Positions 30,675 through 39,883 of a stretch of 64,000 nt of DNA are shown one piece after another. A model generated the notes under the pieces. It saw only the letters and a program-made list of their open reading frames with translations. It made no database searches and had not been told where the DNA came from. Source of the stretch: an uncultured Methylophilaceae bacterium (GTDB lineage Bacteria > Pseudomonadota > Gammaproteobacteria > Burkholderiales > Methylophilaceae); assembly GCA_903953055.1 (NCBI GenBank), contig CAJBIA010000129.1, positions 1 through 64,000 on the forward strand. Direction: 5' to 3'. Each line of letters begins with the position of its first letter. Within the stretch, counting starts at the first letter, position 1. The position numbers and the translations under genes were made by a program.

Positions 30675-31975
30675 ACCGCTAACAATTGCTTTGTAGTATT
30701 GAGCATGAAGTCGATTTCATCTTGGCTAATCACGTAAGGGGGCATCCAGTAAACGGTATTACCAATCGGACGAAGCAACAAACCCTGAGCCAAGCCTTGT
30801 TGATAAAAATTTTGTTGGAATTCCTTATTTTTTGTTTTTACATCAAATGCCCAGACCATACCTTTATTGCGAAGATGTTCAATTGGCAAACTATCCCATG
30901 TAGAGAGTTGTTGATTTATATACTCGGTCTTGGTTCTATTTTTACGCAAAACATCGTCTTTTTCAAAAATTGCCAAGGTCGCAAGAGCCGCACTGCAAGC
31001 CAGAGGATTTCCTGTGTAACTATGCGAATGTAAGAACCCGCGTGAAACACTATCATCGTAAAAAGCTTCATAAACCTCATCCGTCGTTAGAGTTACCGAT
31101 AGCGGCAAATACCCCCCAGTAATACCCTTTGAAAGACAAATGAAATCAGGTTTAATGTTTGCCTGCTCGCAGGCAAACATTGTTCCAGTTCGCCCAAATC
31201 CAACGGCAATTTCATCAGCAATCAAATGCACCTGATACTGTGAACAGATTTCTCGTGCACGTTTAAGGTACATCGGATCATACATTCCCATCCCAGCTGC
31301 ACATTGAATTAACGGTTCGATAATAAAAGCGGCAATTTTCGAATGATTTTCTTTTAAATATGTCTCTAAAAAATTAGCGCAACCAAGCGCAAAAGTTTCT
31401 GCGCTTCTATCGTCACCAGTCTCAGCGAAACGAAAGTCTGGTGATGGCATTTGAACACTTTGACGCAACAGTGGCGCGTATGTATCTTTAAAAATTGCCA
31501 CATCCGTCACGGATAACGCCCCAATAGTTTCGCCGTGATAGCTATTTTTCAGACTTAAAAATTGATTTTTTTCTGGCTGGCCAATGTTACGCCAGTAGTG
31601 GAAGCTCATCTTTAGGGCTATTTCAGTGGCAGAGGCCCCATCAGATGCATAAAAGCAATGCCCCAACTGCGTTAATTCCCCAAGCTTTTCGGATAACTGT
31701 ACAACGGGTTCATGAGTAAAACCAGCAAGCATCACATGCTCTAATTTACTAAGCTGTTCGTTAATTGCAGTTTTAATTCGCGGCTCATTATGACCAAATA
31801 AATTCACCCACCATGAACTTACACCATCTAAATAACGATTTCCCTCAAAATCAGTGAGCCATACTCCTTCGCCACTGGCAATCGGCAACAATGGCAAGGT
31901 TTCGTGGACTTTCATCTGTGTGCATGGATGCCACACAGCCATTAGGCTACGTTCAAGTAAATCTTTATTCTTCAA
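30665..31975 (-). CDS. bioA: Adenosylmethionine-8-amino-7-oxononanoate aminotransferase
   Basis: VWHPCTQMKVHE; DGVSSWWVNLFGHNEPRI; FICLSKGITGGYLPLS. Confidence 0.95.
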   Translation of the reverse strand: MKNKDLLERSLMAVWHPCTQMKVHETLPLLPIASGEGVWLTDFEGNRYLDGVSSWWVNLFGHNEPRIKTAINEQLSKLEHVMLAGFTHEPVVQLSEKLGELTQLGHCFYASDGASATEIALKMSFHYWRNIGQPEKNQFLSLKNSYHGETIGALSVTDVAIFKDTYAPLLRQSVQMPSPDFRFAETGDDRSAETFALGCANFLETYLKENHSKIAAFIIEPLIQCAAGMGMYDPMYLKRAREICSQYQVHLIADEIAVGFGRTGTMFACEQANIKPDFICLSKGITGGYLPLSVTLTTDEVYEAFYDDSVSRGFLHSHSYTGNPLACSAALATLAIFEKDDVLRKNRTKTEYINQQLSTWDSLPIEHLRNKGMVWAFDVKTKNKEFQQNFYQQGLAQGLLLRPIGNTVYWMPPYVISQDEIDFMLNTTKQLLAVCA

Positions 31976-32150
31976 AAGAATCTTTCAGCGCTATGAATTA
32001 ATTTTTTAACATAAATTCTGCATTGTTTTTATCAAATCCCACACTCAATGCCTATCTTTAATAAACCAAACCGCCTGCGTACTTATTATCGCTGATTGCG
32101 TTAAATTTAATCAGGCATTTTTAAAGATCTAAGAAAAATTACTGGTAGCT

Positions 32151-32179
32151 CTTGAAATTCGTAGACCTCGCCCCAAAGT
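32151..32179 (+). promoter_or_regulatory. Putative sigma32 (RpoH) promoter of groESL
   Basis: CTTGAAA (32151-32157), 13-nt spacer, CCCCAAAGT starting 32171. Confidence 0.75.
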
Positions 32180-32180
32180 A

Positions 32181-32207
32181 TTAGCAGTCAATGGACTGGA
32201 GTGCTAA
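32181..32207 (+). promoter_or_regulatory. CIRCE operator (HrcA binding site)
   Basis: TTAGCAgTC-N9-GAGTGCTAA, one mismatch to TTAGCACTC-N9-GAGTGCTAA. Confidence 0.9.
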
Positions 32208-32265
32208 AATGCACCCCAAGATTTTTGTTATTCGTTTTTTATTCATTTATTTAAGGAGTTCGTTT

Positions 32266-32556
32266 ATGAAAATTCGTCCTTTACACGATCGCGTAATTGT
32301 TAAGCGTCTAGAAGAAGTTCGTTCAACTGCATCTGGCATTGTGATCCCAGATACAGCAACAGAGAAGCCAGACCAAGGTGAAGTAATTGCTGTTGGCCCA
32401 GGCAAGAAAGATGATAACGGCAAAGTAATTGGACTTGACGTTAAAGTCGGCGACAAAGTGCTGTTTGGTAAATATGCTGGCCAAACTGTGAAAATTGATG
32501 GTAACGAATTTTTGGTCATGACCGAGTCAGACCTTATGGGTGTAATCGAGGCTTAA
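32266..32556 (+). CDS. groES: Co-chaperonin GroES
   Basis: [17 protein letters not shown]...; ATG at 32266 with AAGGAG upstream. Confidence 0.98.
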   Translation: MKIRPLHDRVIVKRLEEVRSTASGIVIPDTATEKPDQGEVIAVGPGKKDDNGKVIGLDVKVGDKVLFGKYAGQTVKIDGNEFLVMTESDLMGVIEA

Positions 32557-32592
32557 TCGCTTCGAACTTTATAAAGAATTTTTAGTAATTAA

Positions 32593-34251
<1,659 letters not shown>

Positions 34252-34288
34252 TTTTTGCTGAATCATTAGCAAAAAGCTTTAAATTGAG

Positions 34289-34309
34289 AAGCCCCGCAAG
34301 GGGCTTTTT
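34289..34309 (+). terminator. Rho-independent terminator of groESL
   Basis: AAGCCCC-GCAA-GGGGCTTTTTA. Confidence 0.88.
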
Positions 34310-34326
34310 AATTGCCTGCAAACTTT

Positions 34327-34359
34327 AAAAAAAACCCCAACTAAGCTTCTTAGTTGGGG
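34327..34359 (-). terminator. Strong minus-strand Rho-independent terminator
   Basis: Minus strand CCCCAACTAAG-AAG-CTTAGTTGGGG followed by TTTTTTTT; no T-tract in the plus orientation. Confidence 0.88.
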
Positions 34360-34445
34360 CAAAATGCCTAAATAGGCTCCACGCTAAGGGAGGGAAGCGT
34401 GGGACATTGACTTGATAGTTCATTGAACGCTCAACATCTCTGTCG
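34327..34445 (-). ncRNA. Candidate intergenic sRNA (~118 nt) with anti-SD-like hairpin loop
   Basis: ECF-like promoter GGAACT-N17-GTCAGA (34481-34453), hairpin CCACGCT-TCCCTCCCTT-AGCGTGG (34402-34379), second small hairpin at 34376-34365, strong terminator, no convincing ORF. Confidence 0.6.
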
Positions 34446-34452
34446 TGCTAAT

Positions 34453-34481
34453 TCTGACTAATAGCTCCTTACTATAGTTCC
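34453..34481 (-). promoter_or_regulatory. ECF/sigmaE-like promoter for the candidate sRNA
   Basis: Minus strand GGAACT - 17 nt - GTCAGA. Confidence 0.45.
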
Positions 34482-34585
34482 AAAATATTTAACATAAAAG
34501 TAAATTCCCAATTTCTAGCCGCACATAAGCATTTAATCTCACTTAAACTGTTCTCGAAGCAACGGTGACCTGCGATAATCTCCTC

Positions 34586-36793
34586 ATGACAACATCAAAC
34601 CAACCTCAAAACTTACTCCTTAATGGACTCAACAACAAGCAGTTAGAAGCGGTCACGTTACCTCACCAATCTGCGCTGATTTTAGCTGGTGCAGGTAGCG
34701 GTAAAACGCGTGTGCTTACCACCCGGATTGCTTGGCTTATTCAAACTGGGCAAATTTCACCGACTGGGCTATTAGCGGTAACGTTTACCAATAAAGCAGC
34801 TAAAGAAATGCTAACGCGGCTTACCGCGATGTTACCAATTAACACGCGAGGCATGTGGGTTGGAACTTTCCATGGCCTTTGCAATCGATTATTGAGAGCC
34901 CATCACCGTGAAGCTTTGTTGCCTAGCACTTTCCAGATTTTGGATACTGCCGACCAACTTTCTGCCATCAAAAGATTGATGAAAGTAATGAATGTTGATG
35001 ACGAAAAATTCCCACCAAAACAAGTGATGGGTTACATCAACAGCTGTAAAGAAGAAGGTTTACGAGCCCACAGCGTAGATGCTTACGACCCACATTCACA
35101 GAGAATGCGTGAGATTTTTGAAGAGTATGACAAGCAATGCCAACGCGAAGGCGTTGTAGATTTTGCAGAGTTGTTATTGCGCTGCTTCGAGCTTTTAAGC
35201 CGCGATAATAACATTCGGAAGCATTACCAAGACCGATTTAAATATATCCTGGTCGATGAGTTTCAAGACACCAATAAGTTGCAATACATGTGGCTTAAGC
35301 TTTTTGCAAGAGTGAACGAAGGTGATCCTAATAATTGCATTTTTGCGGTGGGTGATGATGACCAATCGATCTACGCATTCCGCGGCGCACGCGTGGGCAA
35401 TATGCGTGATTTTGAAGTGGATTTTAAAGTACAAAATATCGTCAAACTAGAAGAGAACTACCGTTCTCATAGCAACATTTTGGATGCCGCGAATGCAATA
35501 ATAAGCAACAACAAAAACCGCTTAGGCAAAAATTTATGGACGTCGGCTGGAAAGGGAGAGCCTGTAAGGCTTTACCAAGCCTATAACGACATAGACGAAG
35601 CCAGCTTTATTGTTGATGAAGTAAAAATGCTACACAACGAGGGCTGGGGACTAAATGATATCGCCCTACTCTACCGCTCTAACGCCCAATCTCGCGTAAT
35701 TGAACATGCTTTATTTTCAAATAATATTCCGTATCGTGTTTATGGCGGTCTTCGCTTCTTTGAACGCGCCGAAATCAAACATGCGATGGCATATTTACGT
35801 CTGATAAATAACCCAGAAGATGACATCGCTTTATTGCGTGTAATTAATTTTCCTACCCGCGGGATCGGTGCCAGAAGCTTGGAGCAACTTCAAGAGTCAG
35901 CCCGAGCGCAGGACTGCAGCTTATGGCAAGCAGCTATCAACAATGTCGGTAATGGTCGCCCAGGTAAAGGATTAGAAGGATTCGTGGCATTAATTAAACA
36001 AATGCAAAACGATGCCAACGGCTTAACACTGACAGAAATGACTGAAATTGCAACTACGATGTCTGGTCTTAAGAACTATTATCAGCTAGAAAAAGAAGGC
36101 GAAGATCGTATTGCCAATTTAGACGAACTGATTAATGCCGCTGTTAGTTTTATGAATAACAACAGCGACGCACTAGAAGATAATAGTAATGGCCTCACTG
36201 AATTCTTAACCCATGCCAGCCTTGAAGCTGGTGAACATCAAGCAGATGTTGGTACCGATGCCCTTCAGCTAATGACAGTACACGCGGCTAAAGGTCTGGA
36301 ATTCAAGGCCGTATTTATAAGCGGTCTTGAAGAGGGCTTGTGCCCTCACGAAAACAGCTTATACGAGAATAACGGCTTGGAAGAGGAGCGCCGTTTGATG
36401 TATGTAGCAGTAACACGCGCTAGACAACGACTATACCTAAGTCACGCGCAAAGCCGTATGTTGCATGGTCAAATCCGATACGGAATTGCATCACGTTTTT
36501 TAGATGAAATTCCTGACGAGCTATTGAAACGCCTAAACAGCCGCCAGGCTCAAAAGCCAATGATGTCAACCAGTTATGAAATCAACTACCAGAATTTGTC
36601 ATCTACAATTAGCAGTGAGCAAAAGTCTGCCATGCCCTGGAAAATAGGCCAGGCTGTATCACATGCCAAATTTGGGCAGGGAGTAGTAGTAAGTTACGAA
36701 GGAAATGCAAGTGATATGCGAATCCAAATCAACTTTGGACGCGAAGGTTTAAAATGGCTTGCGATGGAATATGCCAAGCTAGAAAAGGTCTAA
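34586..36793 (+). CDS. uvrD: UvrD/Rep family DNA helicase II
   Basis: LILAGAGSGKTRVLTTRIAWLI; VGDDDQSIYAFRGA; LMTVHAAKGLEFKAVFISGLEEGLCPH; ATG at 34586. Confidence 0.94.
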   Translation: MTTSNQPQNLLLNGLNNKQLEAVTLPHQSALILAGAGSGKTRVLTTRIAWLIQTGQISPTGLLAVTFTNKAAKEMLTRLTAMLPINTRGMWVGTFHGLCNRLLRAHHREALLPSTFQILDTADQLSAIKRLMKVMNVDDEKFPPKQVMGYINSCKEEGLRAHSVDAYDPHSQRMREIFEEYDKQCQREGVVDFAELLLRCFELLSRDNNIRKHYQDRFKYILVDEFQDTNKLQYMWLKLFARVNEGDPNNCIFAVGDDDQSIYAFRGARVGNMRDFEVDFKVQNIVKLEENYRSHSNILDAANAIISNNKNRLGKNLWTSAGKGEPVRLYQAYNDIDEASFIVDEVKMLHNEGWGLNDIALLYRSNAQSRVIEHALFSNNIPYRVYGGLRFFERAEIKHAMAYLRLINNPEDDIALLRVINFPTRGIGARSLEQLQESARAQDCSLWQAAINNVGNGRPGKGLEGFVALIKQMQNDANGLTLTEMTEIATTMSGLKNYYQLEKEGEDRIANLDELINAAVSFMNNNSDALEDNSNGLTEFLTHASLEAGEHQADVGTDALQLMTVHAAKGLEFKAVFISGLEEGLCPHENSLYENNGLEEERRLMYVAVTRARQRLYLSHAQSRMLHGQIRYGIASRFLDEIPDELLKRLNSRQAQKPMMSTSYEINYQNLSSTISSEQKSAMPWKIGQAVSHAKFGQGVVVSYEGNASDMRIQINFGREGLKWLAMEYAKLEKV

Positions 36794-36834
36794 CCAGCCA
36801 CTAGCTTTACATACCTAAAGCTTAATAAATAAAC

Positions 36835-37662
36835 TTAGCTGACGAAATCCTCGCCTTTATTATAGTACATAGACAAGAAGCTAAAGTATTGGATTGAAAA
36901 CAAGAATGCTGTTGCCATCAAAGACACAAACATAATAAGCAGCATACCTAAAAATGCGGCAAGGCCTTTAGCAAAAATAGCAACAATGCCAATCACCAGG
37001 CCAAGCAACAACATTACTCCAACAACAGCCAATGTTAACGTTATCCATGCCGTAATCAATGCCGTAATATTATGCAATGCCGCCCAAACGCTATGTCCAA
37101 TAGACTTAAACACTGAATATTGATGATAGGAAATCAATAATGGTGAGTACCAAGTTGCTAACAAAAGAGGGACTTGCAATACCAATAACTTCAACATTAA
37201 CCACCAAAAGCCAATCGGCATTACTTCTTTATCCATCTTTTGGATATCTAGCGCTTGAATATCTCCTTCAGTTAAACCGATCATAACTAATCGATAAACA
37301 AAAAAGGCAACTCCCAAGAAAACCAATTGCTTAACATGCGGCTTCACCCTATGAAAAACTTCTCTTACAGGAGTTGCCCTTTCAGCGTGAGTTTCGCGAC
37401 AAACTCCTATCACCAATGAAGTAAATATTGGCCAGCTAAATGTTAAGGCTAAGCCCAACGCCCCAACAAAAAACAAAATAAAAATTGAGCCGTGCGCTTT
37501 GTTAATACTCTCAATAATTCCTAGCAATAAAATGGGTAGAAATTGGAAAAATACCAGATACAAAGAAGACAGACCCATCCACTTTGCTGGATGTTGCTTG
37601 AATAATTCCAAGCTGTCCTTTACCCAACCTATTCCTAATTTAACTCTTGATGTAAACGTCAT
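36835..37662 (-). CDS. BPSS1780-family-like multi-TM membrane protein
   Basis: VKLGIGWVKDSLELFKQHPAKWMGLSSLYLVFFQFLPIL, ~6 TMs. Confidence 0.7.
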   Translation of the reverse strand: MTFTSRVKLGIGWVKDSLELFKQHPAKWMGLSSLYLVFFQFLPILLLGIIESINKAHGSIFILFFVGALGLALTFSWPIFTSLVIGVCRETHAERATPVREVFHRVKPHVKQLVFLGVAFFVYRLVMIGLTEGDIQALDIQKMDKEVMPIGFWWLMLKLLVLQVPLLLATWYSPLLISYHQYSVFKSIGHSVWAALHNITALITAWITLTLAVVGVMLLLGLVIGIVAIFAKGLAAFLGMLLIMFVSLMATAFLFSIQYFSFLSMYYNKGEDFVS

Positions 37663-37684
37663 ATTTTTCCCAATTTCAAAAGCA

Positions 37685-38635
37685 TTAAATCCACATCGCT
37701 ACAATTTCTGGTTGATGTGCAAGACCCCATTTTAATATTTTCTGGAAATGTTGCGGATCTTTAGCGTGCGTAAGCTCCCCTGCTTGAGGATAAAAGTTAT
37801 CCTTTAAACGAGACAGCCAGAAACGCAAAGCAGCGATCAACAACATACTTGACCAAGCGGATCGTTCCATTTGAACAAAAGGTCTAACGGCATGGTACGA
37901 ACTTAATAATGCTTTTACACGAACAGGATCCAAAGATCCATCCTTGTTGACGCACCAGTCATTAACAGCAATTGCTACGTCATACAAAAAAGCACCACGA
38001 CATGCATAGTAAAAATCAATTACCCCACCTATCTTTTCGCCATCAAACAAGACATTATCACGAAATAAATCTGCATGAATTACCCCTTGTGGTAAAGCTA
38101 GAATATCTAATTCTGACTCACGCCGCATAGTTTCTTTAAGCATCCCTTGATCTTCGTTATCAAGAAAGTCCAGAACTTTATGGGCAGTAGCTACTCTCCA
38201 CTCAAAATCACGAGTGTCATTATTTTTAGCAGTAAAGGTTGATCCTGCCAGATGCATACTCGCCAAAACTTGACCAAGTTCAGCACACTGTGTGACTGAA
38301 GGCTCCTCGATATCGCGACCAACCAAACAAGTAACAATTGCTGCAGGCTTTCCGTTTAATTCGTCCAACTGCATACCATCTAGGCGCTTCACTGGGCGAG
38401 GACAAGGCACTCCACGTTCCGCTAAATGAGTCATTAAGCTTAGAAAATAGGGCAATTCATCAGCGCCATGTTCTTCAAATAAAGTAAGAACATACCTTCC
38501 TGTTGTGGTAGTGACAAAATAATTGGTATTTGAAATCCCTGAAGCAATACCCTTTAGTTCAAGCAAAGTACCAATCGGGTATGAAGATATCCAGGGTTTT
38601 AATTCATCAAAGGAGACGTTAGTAAATACGGACAT
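37685..38635 (-). CDS. thrB: Homoserine kinase (ThrB type II, APH fold)
   Basis: MSVFTNVSFDELKPWISSYPIGTLLELKGIASGISNTNYFVTT; GVIHADLFRDNVLFDG. Confidence 0.94.
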   Translation of the reverse strand: MSVFTNVSFDELKPWISSYPIGTLLELKGIASGISNTNYFVTTTTGRYVLTLFEEHGADELPYFLSLMTHLAERGVPCPRPVKRLDGMQLDELNGKPAAIVTCLVGRDIEEPSVTQCAELGQVLASMHLAGSTFTAKNNDTRDFEWRVATAHKVLDFLDNEDQGMLKETMRRESELDILALPQGVIHADLFRDNVLFDGEKIGGVIDFYYACRGAFLYDVAIAVNDWCVNKDGSLDPVRVKALLSSYHAVRPFVQMERSAWSSMLLIAALRFWLSRLKDNFYPQAGELTHAKDPQHFQKILKWGLAHQPEIVAMWI

Positions 38636-38697
38636 GACAACTTTAAGTTAAACCTAGAGCAAGTTATTGAGGATATTACGCCTTATATTCTTATCAT

Positions 38698-39099
38698 TTA
38701 GAATCTAAAAATAACCCACTTAGGAATAACTAGAGGAGCTGCTGGGCCATCATATCTTGACCACCCTCCGTCTTGATCTTGCTTCATTAAATAATAAGGT
38801 GAGCCGTGAGCGGGCGTGATTTTTTGCATATATAGCTCCCCATGGACACGGTATTCTTCTACCGTAGTTTCACCTTTTTTGACGATAGTCACTTGTGGCT
38901 CATCTGCAGGATTGGCCTCAATAATTCCTGGGGGAGGCAATGGTTCAGGCAATGGCTCTAAATCAGCAGGGGCGGGCTTATTATTAGCCGCTTGAATAGA
39001 TAGGCTTGAAATTGGTAAAAGCAACACTACAAGCAAAAATAAATGATTGAGACGCATACTGTTCCCGCGTTTAATTAGCAAAAAATCATACAAACTCAT
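38698..39099 (-). CDS. DUF2782 family secreted protein
   Basis: Pro-rich, TVEEYRVHGELYMQKITPAHGSPYYLMKQDQDG; start likely MRLNHLF. Confidence 0.82.
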   Translation of the reverse strand: MSLYDFLLIKRGNSMRLNHLFLLVVLLLPISSLSIQAANNKPAPADLEPLPEPLPPPGIIEANPADEPQVTIVKKGETTVEEYRVHGELYMQKITPAHGSPYYLMKQDQDGGWSRYDGPAAPLVIPKWVIFRF

Positions 39100-39139
39100 T
39101 CTATCAAAAACCTATGCACACCGGTAAAGCGTTTTCAAT

Positions 39140-39868
39140 CTACAAATACAACTGTGTCTTTCGTTCTGCAGCTGAGAGCTCAAAGCCACGGGTTTCATAG
39201 TGCTTAAATATCGCAGCAACAACTTCATGCGGGTTATCTATTATTTTAATAAGCCCCATATCATCAGCATCAATCATGCCGTCAGCAATTAGCGTCTGAC
39301 GAAACCAATCGACCAAACCACGCCAAAATTTAGAGCCAACTAAAATAATCGGAATCCGCCGCGATTTGCCTGTTTGTATTAAAGTCATGGCTTCTAGCAA
39401 CTCATCCAAAGTACCAAAGCCACCTGGCATTACAACATAAGCTGATGCATATTTAACAAACATAACTTTACGCATAAAGAAATGCTTAAAGTCCAATCCG
39501 ATTTCCTGATATGGATTAGTTGTTTGCTCGTGTGGCAATTTAATATTAAGACCAACACTAGGTGACAAACCAGGAAAAGCCCCTTTATTTGCGGCCTCCA
39601 TAATACCTGGGCCACCTCCGGAAATGACACTAAATCCGGCATCTGAAATCAAACGAGCAATTTCCTCCGCAAGCTTATAATCGGGGTGTTCCGGCTTAGT
39701 TCTAGCACTACCAAAAATAGAAACCGCAGGGGTGATTTCTTTAAGGCTTTCCGTAGCATCAACGAATTCTGCCATAATCTCAAATACGTGCCATGATTCG
39801 TGCGCCGTTTGATTGCTTCCCTGAAAGTCAGGATCAGCAATTTTTGGTACTTTTTTTGCAACAGACAT
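39140..39868 (-). CDS. TIGR00730 family Rossmann-fold (LOG-like) protein
   Basis: SGGGPGIMEAANKGAF and MPGGFGTLDELLEAMTLIQTG (PGGxGTxxE). Confidence 0.93.
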   Translation of the reverse strand: MSVAKKVPKIADPDFQGSNQTAHESWHVFEIMAEFVDATESLKEITPAVSIFGSARTKPEHPDYKLAEEIARLISDAGFSVISGGGPGIMEAANKGAFPGLSPSVGLNIKLPHEQTTNPYQEIGLDFKHFFMRKVMFVKYASAYVVMPGGFGTLDELLEAMTLIQTGKSRRIPIILVGSKFWRGLVDWFRQTLIADGMIDADDMGLIKIIDNPHEVVAAIFKHYETRGFELSAAERKTQLYL

Positions 39869-39883
39869 AATGTAGACCCAAAT

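Noticed and set aside
39800-39883. 28-codon N-terminal extension of polA in the ORF track
   Set aside because: Overlaps the LOG gene; canonical PolA begins MKTLLLVDGSSYLYR at 39884.
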